Notes: generated by a model not told the origin, from the sequence alone. 64,000 nt of DNA from Marinicella gelatinilytica (GCF_026410405.1 NZ_JAPMLN010000016.1:1-64000), one strand, 5' to 3'. Shown: positions 52,193 to 61,401, counted from the stretch's first letter. Made by a program: numbers and translations.

Positions 52193-54241
52193 ATGAAATA
52201 TGTATTTTTAATGCTGTTAAGCAGCACAGTGATGGCTCAACCCTGGTCTTTTGTTGAAGATCTGACCCCTGCCGAGGCCATTGAAGGCGATTATGGTATT
52301 GGTATTGTATTTGCCGGTGATTACCTGGTGGCCTCCTGGCCACGTACTTTTTCAGGGGGTCTGACCCAGGGCAGTACCGGCCCAGATTCCTGTGGTGAAA
52401 TTATTACCTATGAAAAAATCGACGGTCGATTTACCGAGTTATCACGATTAACTGCAGCAGATTTGGTCGGCAGTTGTGTTGAAGGCGATGGCTTTGGTTA
52501 TGCGATGGCCTATGATAAGGGTCGCTTAGCCATTGGTATGCCGGCCGGTGTTCGTGCCGGTATGGGACGACCGGGTGGTGCAACCGATGCCGATTCTCGG
52601 GTTTTTATGACGCATTTTGATAACGGTAACTGGGTGTTAGATGAAACACTGATGGCCAATGATTTAGGCGGTGGCCGCGGCATGGGTATGCAAATGGTTT
52701 TAGAAGATGATGTGCTGCTGGTTCATGCCCATGAATACGACACCATTTACGGTTTTTCATTTATTGTGAGTACCGGTGTTTATATTTTTGAAGACAGTGG
52801 TAATGGTTTTAGTCAAACCCAAAAACTGACTGAAAACTTCCACTTATTTGGCCAGGATTTTGACATTGAAAATAATCAAATTGTGGTCGGTGCCTGGGGC
52901 GAACAAGCCTTAACCCAACCGGGCCGTATCTATGTCTATGATAAACAAGGTACAAACTGGACGCTAACGCAAACCATTAATGATACCCGCAATACCAATC
53001 TCGGCAATCAAATAACCATCGACGGAAACCTAATGGCAGTAGGTGCCGTGCAAGCCGGGGGTAATGGGGCAGCGGTCATATATGAAAAATCGGGAAACCA
53101 ATGGCAAGAAAAGCAGTTTATCCAACCCGATGACAGTGCTTTTAATGACCAGTTTGGCATCCAAGTTCAACTTCATCAAGGTGAGTTGATGGTGGGTGCC
53201 ACCGGCGGCACCAATTCAGGCGTCAATGGTGGTTTTAATGTGGGTGCTGTTTACTATTTTGAACAAGACACTTCGGGTCAGTTTAAACAAATTCAAAAAT
53301 TAGAAACCTTAGATCCAAATACCGGCGATGATCAGTTTGCCAGCAATCTCATCTTTAATGACACCGACTTATTAGTGAGCGACTCCAGTGGCGGCACAAT
53401 CAGCGACGGCATCACGGAACTGGCTCATTTTAGCCGAGAATCAACCGGTGGTCCGGTAAATGCACCGGATGTCAGTTCAAAAACCGCCGGCTTATGGACA
53501 GTTGATGGCGTTAATAACCAGGGCGTGAGCATTGAAATCTTAAAAGATGACCGAGTTGTATTTTATGCCCAAGTGAATCACAACAGTGACATGCTGTGGC
53601 TGTTTGGTTATGGTGAATTTAATAACAATATGATTGATGTGGTTGATGTCTATCAAGCTGAAGGGGCTAATTTTGGCCAGGGTTTTAATGCCCAAGATGT
53701 CCAGATCCAACGCATTGGATCGGCCATGATGACCTTATCAGCCTGTCATCAAGCGGAATTGTTGGTCGATTTAAGCGGCATCAGCACGGAAGCTTATCAG
53801 CTGACAAAATCCGTTGAAGTGATTGGTAATGAATGCGGTAACACGACAAAAGTTTTACCCAATGGCATCTCCGGCTCCTGGTTTGACCCCAGTCGAAACG
53901 GCGAAGGCTTCAGCGTAATTATGTTTAAAGACAACAATGAAACCAAAGCCCATGTCAGCTGGTACACCTATGACCAAGGTCAACCGTTAACCTTAACCGG
54001 TATTGCCGAGGTCAATGGCCAAACTCTGACGGTCAATGAACTGCACAGTTTTTCCGGTGCTGACTTCTTATCAGGCACCAGCCAAGTGACTAACAGAGGA
54101 CAGTTAAATATGACTTGGAACAAATGCCGTACAGCTGAAGTTGATTATGATTTATCCGCAAGCGGCTTAGACAGCGGCACCATGGATTTAATCCAACTGA
54201 GCATTTTAAAAGACACGGATTGTGGCGCATTAACTAAATAA
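52193..54241 (+). CDS. Secreted FG-GAP-like propeller protein with GxW-type C-terminal modules
   Basis: The protein has 682 residues from ATG 52193, chosen for its GGAGA site and the signal MKYVFLMLLSSTVMA; the frame is open from 52154. Residues about 25-425 hold repeated propeller blades of the kind IVVGAWGEQA, LMAVGAVQAGGNGAAVIYEK and LMVGATGGTNSG, each ending in a strand with Tyr-Glu-Lys or similar, which resembles FG-GAP/integrin-alpha repeats. From about 434 two C-terminal modules follow: GLWTVDGVNNQGVSIEIL and GSWFDPSRNGEGFSVIMF, then Val-Ser-Trp-Tyr-Thr-Tyr. These match the ends of proteins 26034 and 39556. Extracellular or surface location is likely; function is unknown. Confidence 0.78.
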   Translation: MKYVFLMLLSSTVMAQPWSFVEDLTPAEAIEGDYGIGIVFAGDYLVASWPRTFSGGLTQGSTGPDSCGEIITYEKIDGRFTELSRLTAADLVGSCVEGDGFGYAMAYDKGRLAIGMPAGVRAGMGRPGGATDADSRVFMTHFDNGNWVLDETLMANDLGGGRGMGMQMVLEDDVLLVHAHEYDTIYGFSFIVSTGVYIFEDSGNGFSQTQKLTENFHLFGQDFDIENNQIVVGAWGEQALTQPGRIYVYDKQGTNWTLTQTINDTRNTNLGNQITIDGNLMAVGAVQAGGNGAAVIYEKSGNQWQEKQFIQPDDSAFNDQFGIQVQLHQGELMVGATGGTNSGVNGGFNVGAVYYFEQDTSGQFKQIQKLETLDPNTGDDQFASNLIFNDTDLLVSDSSGGTISDGITELAHFSRESTGGPVNAPDVSSKTAGLWTVDGVNNQGVSIEILKDDRVVFYAQVNHNSDMLWLFGYGEFNNNMIDVVDVYQAEGANFGQGFNAQDVQIQRIGSAMMTLSACHQAELLVDLSGISTEAYQLTKSVEVIGNECGNTTKVLPNGISGSWFDPSRNGEGFSVIMFKDNNETKAHVSWYTYDQGQPLTLTGIAEVNGQTLTVNELHSFSGADFLSGTSQVTNRGQLNMTWNKCRTAEVDYDLSASGLDSGTMDLIQLSILKDTDCGALTK

Positions 54242-54271
54242 TCGTTCATCGTCCTCTCAAGGATGAGTCTT

Positions 54272-54305
54272 AGGCGCTGTGGCTTCTTGCAACAGCGCCT
54301 TTTTT
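54272..54305 (+). terminator. Intrinsic terminator after the 52193 gene
   Basis: AGGCGCTGT (54272-54280) pairs with ACAGCGCCT (54292-54300) and is followed by TTTTTT. Confidence 0.9.
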
Positions 54306-54366
54306 ATGTGCCTTGATATTGGATTCGGTATATAATCATAATCCACATACAAAAACAGATATTCAT

Positions 54367-54570
54367 ATGAAAAAATTAGCATTAATTCTACTTTGTTGGT
54401 CGTTTTTCTCAACTGTAAATGCATCCAACATATCAAGTACCAGCAATGAAACTGTTGTTGTGTGTAAACCTATTGTATTGGCTGACAATACCCAAGCGAT
54501 GCAGTGTGAGTTGATAGAAGTTAGCTCGTTACAGTCAATTGACAAATGGATTGCTACAATTAATTCTTAA
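54367..54570 (+). CDS. Very small secreted protein, function unknown
   Basis: This protein of 67 residues starts at ATG 54367 with a good signal peptide (MKKLALILLCWSFFSTVNA), leaving about 48 mature residues. Two cysteines (Val-Val-Cys-Lys-Pro, Met-Gln-Cys-Glu-Leu) probably form a disulfide. A TATAAT at 54331-54336 could be its -10. No family is recognised. It is short enough that its reality rests mostly on the signal peptide. Confidence 0.55.
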   Translation: MKKLALILLCWSFFSTVNASNISSTSNETVVVCKPIVLADNTQAMQCELIEVSSLQSIDKWIATINS

Positions 54571-54650
54571 TCTTAGTAAATCAGCTTAACTTAAGAACAC
54601 TCAGCGCATGACTGCTGGTTTTATGGTTAGATAAGCATTAATTTTATGCA

Positions 54651-57164
54651 TCAATCTATGCCCATGAGTTTGTCCAATTTTTTGAGACGTTTATTAGATT
54701 CAATAACTCGGTAATGCTCGGCGCCATATTTTTCAATCAGTGCAGGGTTTGAGTAGGCCATCAATTCAGCGGCCTTTTTATATTCACCTAATTGAATCAA
54801 AATATCAGCATGAGAATCAGCCATAATGATACACAAGGGGTGTTCAAGGCTGAGCGTGGCTTCACATTGTGGCCGATAAGTTTTATAGACCTCATTGGCC
54901 TTTTGGTATTTGCTTTGTTTATTGTAAACAATAGCCATGTTGTGCGGAATTATCAAGGTGGTATAGTTGTCCTTGCTTTCAGATTGTAAAAATAAATCCA
55001 GTGTCTCTTGATACATAGCCAATGCTTCGTCTAATTGGCCGGTGTTGTCTAAGACGCCACCCCTAATACTTCTCAAGGTCAAGGTGAATTGATGCATGGG
55101 GCCAATATGCTCAATCATTTTAGGCAGCAATTCTGCGGTCATGACATCCGCTTGTGCAAAATCACCGGCATACATATACGTGGTGGCTTTGTTCATTTTG
55201 GCCACAAAAGTAGAGGCACTGTTTTCACCGTAATTTTGTTTCATCCCCTCTATGAGCGTGTCATACAATTCAAGCGCTTCATCAATCTTGTTGGTTTCTT
55301 GTAAGGCCAATGTCAATTCTTGAATCAAACTCAAGGTGGTGGGGTGTGATTCACCAAATACTGTTTTGGCTTTTTCCAGTTCAGATCTAAACAGCTTCTC
55401 TGCTTGATGAACTTCACCCATCTGTCGGTGTATATGGGCTCGGTATTTATTAACCGCAAATTGCTGGTTCAAGTCTAAATCAGTTTGTTGTTGCAATTCA
55501 TTAATGACCGCTAAGGCTTCAACCATTTTGCCATTGGCAGTATAAAAAGTAGCTTCTTCGAACAAAATTTTGTTATTTAAGGCATTGATTTCGCGTTCAT
55601 TCAAATCGGCATTATGTAACTGTGCTTTCAATTGCTCAATGGACAGCATCAACTGTTCAAACTGCGTGTTGCTGGCCAACGTTATCAGTTTTTGGGTGGC
55701 TATCTCAAAATAAAGTTGGTCTTTTGTTTCAAGTCGATCCAAGCCTTTTTGGTACTGGGAAAGCGCAGCCGGGTAAAGTTCAATCGCATCAAACACATTA
55801 CCCAAAACCAAACGAATTTGCGCTTCAACCTGTGGTTCATCGGATAAATCTTTATCAACAGAATATTGCGCGCCTTGAATCACTTGTTTAACTGTAATGG
55901 CTTCGCCTAAACTTTCCGTGGGATCGGCATTAACGAATAAATCATTGATGAATTGAACCACTTGACGGTTACTTTCTGCTTTTTGTTCCGCCAAGCTACG
56001 CGCTTGCTGTTCTTTTAAACCAAACGACACCGCAAACACCAGACCGGTCAACAAACCTAAAAATGCCAATGAGGCACCAGTCACCAGGGCTTTATTTTTT
56101 CGGGCGGCTTGTTTTAACCAATACCAGGATGACAAATGAGCCACCGATAAAGGTTCCTGATTTAACCAAGCACTTAAATCTTTTAGTAATTCAGACACAG
56201 ACTGGTATCTTTGCTTGGCATTTTTTTCCATGGCATGGTGCACCACCGCTGCCAAACCATCATCAATATCACGATTAATGGTGGCCAAAGAAGGGGGCGT
56301 TTGGTTAATGATGTCATGTACCGCCGAAAAAAATTGCCCGGCATCCACTTGAATGGGTAATCGACCACTGAGCAGTTGATAAATAACCACACCCATGGCG
56401 TAAATATCACTGCGTAAATCACTTTTATCGCTACCGGTAATTTGCTCCGGACTCATATAAGCCAAGGTACCGACAATATCACCCGTGCCGGTTAATTGGG
56501 TGAGCATGTGAGTGGCATCATCGCCCAAAGTGGCAATGCCAAAATCCAATAGAATCGGCTGTCCATCTTCTTTGACGATGATATTATCCGGCTTTATATC
56601 TCGGTGAATCACACTTTTTAGGTGGGCATATTGCAAAGCGTCCAAAACCTGTAGGCTTAAATCAATAATTTGTGTGGCTGATAATGACTGTTGCTGCACA
56701 TATCGATCAATGGCGATTCCTGGAATATAATCCATCACTAAAAAAGGTAACTTTTGATCTGCCACCTGAAAATCACCGAAGTCTTTTACCTTGGCAATAT
56801 TGGGGTGATCCAACCGTGACAACACCTTAACTTCGTGATGAAAACGACTTAATTGGTCATCATTGAGCCACATATTGGGAATTTTGACCGCACATTGCCG
56901 ACCTGATTGGTCAGTGGCTAAAAACACCCTGCCATTGGCGCCACGACCAATAAGTTTAACCAGTTTATAACCGGGAATTTCCGGCATAAAGCCTGGTTCA
57001 ATCGCAGCTTCGGAGTCTTTCGGCACAGCATCCAGCCAATCTAATTTATCGGGATATTTTTTCTGAAATTGTTCGACAAGTGCCTGTCTTTGAGGCCCGT
57101 TAGTCTGACTTATTTGTTTTAGGTGACTGTAAAAATCATTAACATCAAATGGCGCAGACTGCAT
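54651..57164 (-). CDS. Membrane Ser/Thr protein kinase with TPR domain
   Basis: The 837-residue protein carries a Hanks-type kinase at about 64-335: GRGANGRVFLA (P-loop), CAVKIP with the ATP-binding Lys, VIHRDIKPDNIIVK (catalytic loop), LLDFGIATLG (Mg loop) and GTLAYMSPEQI (activation segment). A single transmembrane helix follows at about 357-382 (LVTGASLAFLGLLTGLVFAV). The rest (about 395-837) is tetratricopeptide repeats in the periplasm, such as LDEALAMYQETLDLFLQ. It likely senses extracytoplasmic conditions and phosphorylates cytoplasmic targets. No phosphatase or FHA gene is adjacent, so targets are unknown. Confidence 0.93.
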   Translation of the reverse strand: MQSAPFDVNDFYSHLKQISQTNGPQRQALVEQFQKKYPDKLDWLDAVPKDSEAAIEPGFMPEIPGYKLVKLIGRGANGRVFLATDQSGRQCAVKIPNMWLNDDQLSRFHHEVKVLSRLDHPNIAKVKDFGDFQVADQKLPFLVMDYIPGIAIDRYVQQQSLSATQIIDLSLQVLDALQYAHLKSVIHRDIKPDNIIVKEDGQPILLDFGIATLGDDATHMLTQLTGTGDIVGTLAYMSPEQITGSDKSDLRSDIYAMGVVIYQLLSGRLPIQVDAGQFFSAVHDIINQTPPSLATINRDIDDGLAAVVHHAMEKNAKQRYQSVSELLKDLSAWLNQEPLSVAHLSSWYWLKQAARKNKALVTGASLAFLGLLTGLVFAVSFGLKEQQARSLAEQKAESNRQVVQFINDLFVNADPTESLGEAITVKQVIQGAQYSVDKDLSDEPQVEAQIRLVLGNVFDAIELYPAALSQYQKGLDRLETKDQLYFEIATQKLITLASNTQFEQLMLSIEQLKAQLHNADLNEREINALNNKILFEEATFYTANGKMVEALAVINELQQQTDLDLNQQFAVNKYRAHIHRQMGEVHQAEKLFRSELEKAKTVFGESHPTTLSLIQELTLALQETNKIDEALELYDTLIEGMKQNYGENSASTFVAKMNKATTYMYAGDFAQADVMTAELLPKMIEHIGPMHQFTLTLRSIRGGVLDNTGQLDEALAMYQETLDLFLQSESKDNYTTLIIPHNMAIVYNKQSKYQKANEVYKTYRPQCEATLSLEHPLCIIMADSHADILIQLGEYKKAAELMAYSNPALIEKYGAEHYRVIESNKRLKKLDKLMGID

Positions 57165-57247
57165 AATTGTATTAGCTGTTAGAAAAATTTAAATCCTACC
57201 ATAAAACAGTCTTATCTAATCAAGAATAATGAATCCGTTGCAGATTA

Positions 57248-57928
57248 TTATTGATAATTAGTTGGATCCGGAACACCGGCTTGCTCAAAGCCAAGTCTTC
57301 TGTGATGACACGCATCACACCGCCCACAAGCCCGGCCTTTATCATCCGCCTGATAACAACTGACGGTCAATCCATAATCGACACCCAAATCTGTTCCCAG
57401 TCGAATAATCTCAGCTTTACTTAAATCAATCAAAGGTGTTTTGACTTTTAAATAACGACCATCTTCAACTGCCGCCACAGTCGCCAGATTCGCCAAACGT
57501 TCAAAAGCATCTATAAATTCCTGCCGGCAATCGGGGTAACCGGAATAATCAACGGCCGTGACACCAATGTATAAGGCCTCGGCACCAACCACTTCAGCAT
57601 AAGCCAATGCGGTGGATAAGAATATGGTGTTTCTGGCCGGCACATAAGTTAATGGGACTGAAGTGGCATCGGCATCATAATCAGAAACTGCCATGCTGGT
57701 ATCGGTCAGTGATGACCCACCAAAAGCACCTAAATCCATTTTAATTTGTTTATGATTTTTGGCACCGCCGGCTTTCGAGACTTTTTGAGAGGCGATTAAT
57801 TCGGCTCGATGGCGTTGTCCGTAATCGATGACTAAGGTATAACAATCATAACCATCGGCTTTGGCGGCGGCCAATGCGGTGGCCGAATCCAGACCACCTG
57901 ATAATAAAATAACGGCTTTTTTTGTCAT
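57248..57928 (-). CDS. queC: 7-cyano-7-deazaguanine synthase QueC
   Basis: The 226-residue enzyme from ATG 57928 starts [19 protein letters not shown] with the PP-loop SGGLDS; a GTG at 57967 would overlap queE. It turns 7-carboxy-7-deazaguanine into preQ0 with ATP and ammonia for queuosine tRNA modification. The zinc-binding cysteines Cys-Tyr-Gln-Ala-Asp and [12 protein letters not shown] are complete. It follows queE by 14 nt in the pal-cpoB-queE-queC cluster. Confidence 0.96.
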   Translation of the reverse strand: MTKKAVILLSGGLDSATALAAAKADGYDCYTLVIDYGQRHRAELIASQKVSKAGGAKNHKQIKMDLGAFGGSSLTDTSMAVSDYDADATSVPLTYVPARNTIFLSTALAYAEVVGAEALYIGVTAVDYSGYPDCRQEFIDAFERLANLATVAAVEDGRYLKVKTPLIDLSKAEIIRLGTDLGVDYGLTVSCYQADDKGRACGRCDACHHRRLGFEQAGVPDPTNYQ

Positions 57929-57942
57929 GGAAAAAAGAAAGT

Positions 57943-58599
57943 TTAGGTTCCGGGGGTATCGCCCCACAATAATTTATGTAATTGAATTTGCATACGAACC
58001 GGCAAATGATCGGCTAAAATCCATTCAGCCAGTTGCTTAGGGGGCAAGACATCCGCCACCGGCGAAAAAAGCACCTGACAGCGCTCATGGATGGCGTATT
58101 TATGTAAGGTCGCCACCGCCCATTGATAGTCCTTATCATCGGCAATCACAAATTTGACCTGATCCTTGTGACTGACCAAATCCAGATTGGTATAATCATT
58201 TTTCATCATTTCGCCGGAGCCCGGGGCTTTGAGATCAATGATTTTTATCACATCAGGATGCACATCAGCCACCGATAAGGCACCGGCCGTTTCCAGACTG
58301 ACTGTATAGTTCTCTGCCATTAAGCGATCCAGCAAACCATGTACCCGTTTCTGTGCCAGCGGTTCACCACCGGTGACACACACATAAGGTGTTTGATGTT
58401 GTGCCACTTCAGCCAAAATATCATCGTAGTGCATCCACTGACCGCCGCCAAAAGCATATTCAGTATCACACCACACACAACGCAGCGGACAACCGGTTAA
58501 ACGCACAAAAACAGTGGGTAAGCCGGTGAGGGTGCTTTCACCTTGCAGCGAATAAAAAATTTCATGGATTTTCAGTTGATCACTGCGATCTTCGCTCAA
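57943..58599 (-). CDS. queE: 7-carboxy-7-deazaguanine synthase QueE
   Basis: This 218-residue radical-SAM enzyme has the cysteine motif [28 protein letters not shown] near the start and TGGEPLAQ. It makes the 7-deazaguanine ring for queuosine, upstream of QueC. The frame begins at TTG (58599), whose bases overlap the cpoB stop as TTGA; no ATG is available before the conserved Glu-Ile-Phe-Tyr-Ser-Leu-Gln-Gly-Glu. Confidence 0.95.
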   Translation of the reverse strand: MSEDRSDQLKIHEIFYSLQGESTLTGLPTVFVRLTGCPLRCVWCDTEYAFGGGQWMHYDDILAEVAQHQTPYVCVTGGEPLAQKRVHGLLDRLMAENYTVSLETAGALSVADVHPDVIKIIDLKAPGSGEMMKNDYTNLDLVSHKDQVKFVIADDKDYQWAVATLHKYAIHERCQVLFSPVADVLPPKQLAEWILADHLPVRMQIQLHKLLWGDTPGT

Positions 58600-59468
58600 T
58601 TGACTTTACCCTCACGCTTTAATAAATTCAGCCGATTTTGTGCCAACCGAGCCACCGATTCATTGGGGAAACTGTTCATGACTTTTGTTAAAGCTGTTTG
58701 CGCCTGACTGTAATCTTCCAATTCGTGATAGGTGTAACCGATTTTTAGCAAGGCATCAGGTAGTTTTGCGCTGAGCGGAAATTGCTGCTCCAGTTTTTGA
58801 AAAGCAGCTAAAGCCAGTGGATATTGCCGCGTCACATAGTAACTTTCACCCAACCAATAATAAGCATTATCTGTTAACTCATGGTTTGGATAGCTTTGAA
58901 TAAAGTCTTCAAAAGCCCGGGCAGATTCAGCAAAACGACCTTGTTTCAATTGGTTAAACGCCTGTTGATAATGGGATTGTGCCATGGGATCAGACGCCTC
59001 TTGCTGAGCTGATACACTGTCGTTTCCGAGGGTGGATGTGGTTAATTCTGCATCGATTGGCTCACTTAATTCCACTTCATGTTGTTGTCCGCTGTTACTG
59101 TCTGACAAAGGTTGATTGCTCGAATCATCATTAACGGCGCTGTCTATGGTCAATTCATTGGTGGATTTAACAGTGACGCCGGCCGTGGCTTCTTCAACTT
59201 GTGTTAAACGGTTATCCACGTCCATATATAATACTTTTTGGCGCTCTTTGAGCTGTGTGATTTCGTGTGCTTGCTGCTCAATTTGACCCTGTAACTCGGC
59301 AATTTGTGATTGTAATTGCTGTACCTGAATCACCAAATCACCAACATTGGATCCGCTTCCGGCTTGTTGCTCTAAGTTTTTGAGGCGATCTTGAATAGAT
59401 AAGTTTTGAGCATTGGCACTGAGATTTACTAATGCCAATAACATGACTGTGGTTAATAATTTTCGCAT
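58596..59468 (-). CDS. cpoB: Cell division coordinator CpoB (YbgF)
   Basis: The 290-residue periplasmic protein from ATG 59468 has AAGGAA before it and the signal MRKLLTTVMLLALVNLSANA. A trimerising coiled coil follows (about 25-95, with Gln- and Leu-rich heptads), then an acidic Ser-rich linker and a TPR domain at about 165-285 (AFEDFIQSYPNHELTDNAYYWLGE). CpoB links Tol-Pal constriction of the outer membrane to peptidoglycan synthesis. A terminator lies between it and pal. Confidence 0.95.
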   Translation of the reverse strand: MRKLLTTVMLLALVNLSANAQNLSIQDRLKNLEQQAGSGSNVGDLVIQVQQLQSQIAELQGQIEQQAHEITQLKERQKVLYMDVDNRLTQVEEATAGVTVKSTNELTIDSAVNDDSSNQPLSDSNSGQQHEVELSEPIDAELTTSTLGNDSVSAQQEASDPMAQSHYQQAFNQLKQGRFAESARAFEDFIQSYPNHELTDNAYYWLGESYYVTRQYPLALAAFQKLEQQFPLSAKLPDALLKIGYTYHELEDYSQAQTALTKVMNSFPNESVARLAQNRLNLLKREGKVN

Positions 59469-59496
59469 AGTTAATTCCTTATTGGGGACCATTAAT

Positions 59497-59524
59497 AAAA
59501 AAACCCGACATAAGCCGGGTTTTT
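59497..59524 (-). terminator. Intrinsic terminator between pal and cpoB
   Basis: On the minus strand AAAAACCCG pairs with CGGGTTTTT around an 8-nt loop and runs into seven T. It sits 23 nt after the pal stop and about 28 nt before the cpoB start, so most pal transcripts should end here and cpoB-queE-queC may depend on read-through or its own promoter. Confidence 0.85.
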
Positions 59525-59546
59525 GACCGTTCACCAACGGTAAAGT

Positions 59547-60074
59547 TTATCTTGCAGTGTAGTTAATCACAGCGCGTCTGTTCTGTGACCAACATGATTC
59601 ATCACTACACATGGCAACCGGACGCTCTTCACCATAGCTAACCACATTGATTTGATTGTCTGAAGCACCTTCAGCGCGCAACAAATTAGCCACTGAATTA
59701 CCACGTCGCTCACCAAGAGCCAAGTTATATTCACGTGAACCACGCTCATCTGCATGACCTTCTAACGTCATACGAGCTGATGGGTTCTCACTTAAGTAGC
59801 GGCCGTGTAAAGCAATGATATCGCGGAACTCAGCACGAATGGTTGATTGATCAAAGTCAAAATAGATGACACGTTTAGACAACAAGCTATCTGGGTTGTC
59901 TAAATCTTCCGGATTACAACAAATGGGACCGTCATGAACCGGGCGGGTATCAACAACATCCGGGGTGTCTCTGGTATCTGAGGTATCGGTATCAGGTTTG
60001 ACTTCATCTTTTTTACATGCTGTAAAAGCGAATGCAATCAATAAGATAATGGCTAATTTTGTTATTTTGTTCAT
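59547..60074 (-). CDS. pal: Peptidoglycan-associated lipoprotein Pal
   Basis: The 175-residue lipoprotein from ATG 60074 (GGAG before it) has the lipobox FTAC and a Thr/Asp-rich linker. An OmpA-type peptidoglycan-binding domain follows at about 75-175 with YFDFDQSTIR, LEGHADERGSREYNLALGERR and a C-terminal Asn-Arg-Arg-Ala-Val-Ile. Pal holds the outer membrane to the cell wall as part of the Tol system. tolB, usually just before it, is not here; the upstream region holds a repeat array and a divergent gene. Confidence 0.97.
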   Translation of the reverse strand: MNKITKLAIILLIAFAFTACKKDEVKPDTDTSDTRDTPDVVDTRPVHDGPICCNPEDLDNPDSLLSKRVIYFDFDQSTIRAEFRDIIALHGRYLSENPSARMTLEGHADERGSREYNLALGERRGNSVANLLRAEGASDNQINVVSYGEERPVAMCSDESCWSQNRRAVINYTAR

Positions 60075-60230
60075 AGTCACTCCAAGGGGTGTGTAATAAA
60101 ATCGATTCAACCACATAGTTTACAACAAATCCAATTTAATTAAATGATTTTTTATGTTTATTAGCGGTTACCGCTTTTTAGCCACCCATTTTCCGCACCT
60201 CCTTATGTTTCGCTCTATGTACACGTGAGA

Positions 60231-60441
60231 TTTTGTTCCTGACAAAACTTTCACGCCAACCCGAAGGGCAATGGATAGGGACATCCATTGTAAAATTTGT
60301 TCCTGACAGATTTTTTATTCGGCGCTTCCCTGCGCCTCACCCTTCGGGCTTCGTGAATATTTGTTCCCGACAAATATTTATTCGGCGCTTCCCTGCGCCT
60401 CACCCTTCGGGCTACGTGAAAATCTGTTCCAGACAGATTTT
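60231..60441. repeat. Array of covarying hairpins with a 63-bp tandem unit
   Basis: Four hairpins share loop TCCxG inside TGT/ACA. Their arms are TTTTGT/ACAAAA (60231-60247), AAAATTTGT/ACAGATTTT (60292-60314, one G-T pair), AATATTTGT/ACAAATATT (60356-60378) and AAAATCTGT/ACAGATTTT (60419-60441). The last three are separated by a unit repeated at 60315-60357 and 60378-60420 (43 bp, one mismatch, 63-bp period), itself holding GGCGC/GCGCC and a CCCTTCGGG hairpin. An inverted half unit with CCCGAAGGG lies at 60251-60272. Arms change together while pairing is kept. It spans the gap between pal and the divergent gene at 60547. Elsewhere in 60075-60546 only leaders are seen. Confidence 0.75.
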
Positions 60442-60458
60442 TCAAACGAACGTTTGAA
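60441..60458. promoter_or_regulatory. Perfect palindromic operator-like site
   Basis: TTCAAACGAACGTTTGAA is an 18-bp perfect inverted repeat (8-bp arms, AA/TT centre region). It contains CAAAC-N4-GTTTG, the form bound by PsrA-type TetR regulators of fatty-acid genes as I remember it. It lies 89 bp before the secreted hydrolase gene at 60547. No regulator gene is close. Confidence 0.55.
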
Positions 60459-60546
60459 GTATATGCTCTAATGTGCTATAAAAACTTGCCGTTAAAAAAT
60501 ACACTGATATTTACGGCGATTATTAATCTAAAAAGAGGAGCTAACC

Positions 60547-61401
60547 ATGAAACACAAATGTTGGGCACTGCTGTGCCTGTTATTCTTATCGGCACCGTTA
60601 TGGGCCAACACCGGCGTGGCCTTTGTTCACGGCACCGGTCACCAAACCAACGCCGCATCGGATTACTGGACCTGGTCGAATATCAATTCCATCCGTCAAG
60701 GTTTACCAAACCAAAGTAACTATGTGGTGATAAACTGTAATTTTGAAAAATATATGTGGGACAGCGCTGCCAGTGGTTGCTTAGCAGGTCAATTAACCAC
60801 GTTTATCAATCAAAAAAATATCACCGATTTGGTGGTGATTACCCATTCTAACGGTGGTAATGTCATGCGCTGGATCATGTCAAACCCAACCTGGGACGCT
60901 CGCTATCCTAATATTATCAATAAAATTCGTTGGGTCAATGCGTTGGCACCATCATCTAAAGGTACGCCTTTGGCCAATGCCGTGATGCAAGGCAATGTTT
61001 TTGAATCGGCCTTGGGTTGGATTTTAGGATACAAAAGTGATGCCGTGAGAATGCAACAAACCTCATGGATGTCTGTTTATAACAACCAATATCTGTTTGG
61101 AACTTCAGGTCGACCCAGTTTACCCAAAGGGTTTTGGAACGTGGTGGGATCAGATGTAAAAAGCTCACCGTTCAGTGGCAATGCCTATTGTGGCGGTTAT
61201 GCGCAAAGCGTCGGGCTTAAGGTCACACAAAACTGGTTGAGTTCTTGTTCAGATGGTTTCTTAGAATGTTCTTCACAAGCCGGTGCCGGCAGCACCTGGT
61301 TTTATGACACTTCTCGAACCAAAAGCGGTCGAGTATTAAATCACAACCAGTCAAGACGCAACTGTTTTGATTTGGATAAAATTTTACGAAACGACATTTA
61401 A
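60547..61401 (+). CDS. Secreted alpha/beta hydrolase
   Basis: The 284-residue protein has a signal peptide cut after Leu-Trp-Ala (residue 20). FVHGTGH near 26-32 is the oxyanion region, and the nucleophile elbow THSNGGN has Ser101; the first Gly of the usual GxSxG is replaced by Thr. An Asp and His near the end could complete the triad. Several cysteines suggest disulfides. GAGGAG precedes the ATG. The gene is followed 16 nt later by a second secreted protein, and together they form an operon downstream of a palindromic operator-like site. Substrate is unknown; lipids or esters are likely. Confidence 0.82.
   Translation: MKHKCWALLCLLFLSAPLWANTGVAFVHGTGHQTNAASDYWTWSNINSIRQGLPNQSNYVVINCNFEKYMWDSAASGCLAGQLTTFINQKNITDLVVITHSNGGNVMRWIMSNPTWDARYPNIINKIRWVNALAPSSKGTPLANAVMQGNVFESALGWILGYKSDAVRMQQTSWMSVYNNQYLFGTSGRPSLPKGFWNVVGSDVKSSPFSGNAYCGGYAQSVGLKVTQNWLSSCSDGFLECSSQAGAGSTWFYDTSRTKSGRVLNHNQSRRNCFDLDKILRNDI

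Noticed and set aside
60315-60420. Possible CRISPR-like repeats
   Set aside because: Only two direct units with a 63-bp period, the spacers are palindromic hairpins, and no cas genes are near.
60233-60457. Frames on both strands with repeated Arg-Arg-Phe-Pro-Ala-Pro-His-Pro-like peptides
   Set aside because: They are translations of the hairpin repeat array; no ribosome site or signal, and the repeat explains them.
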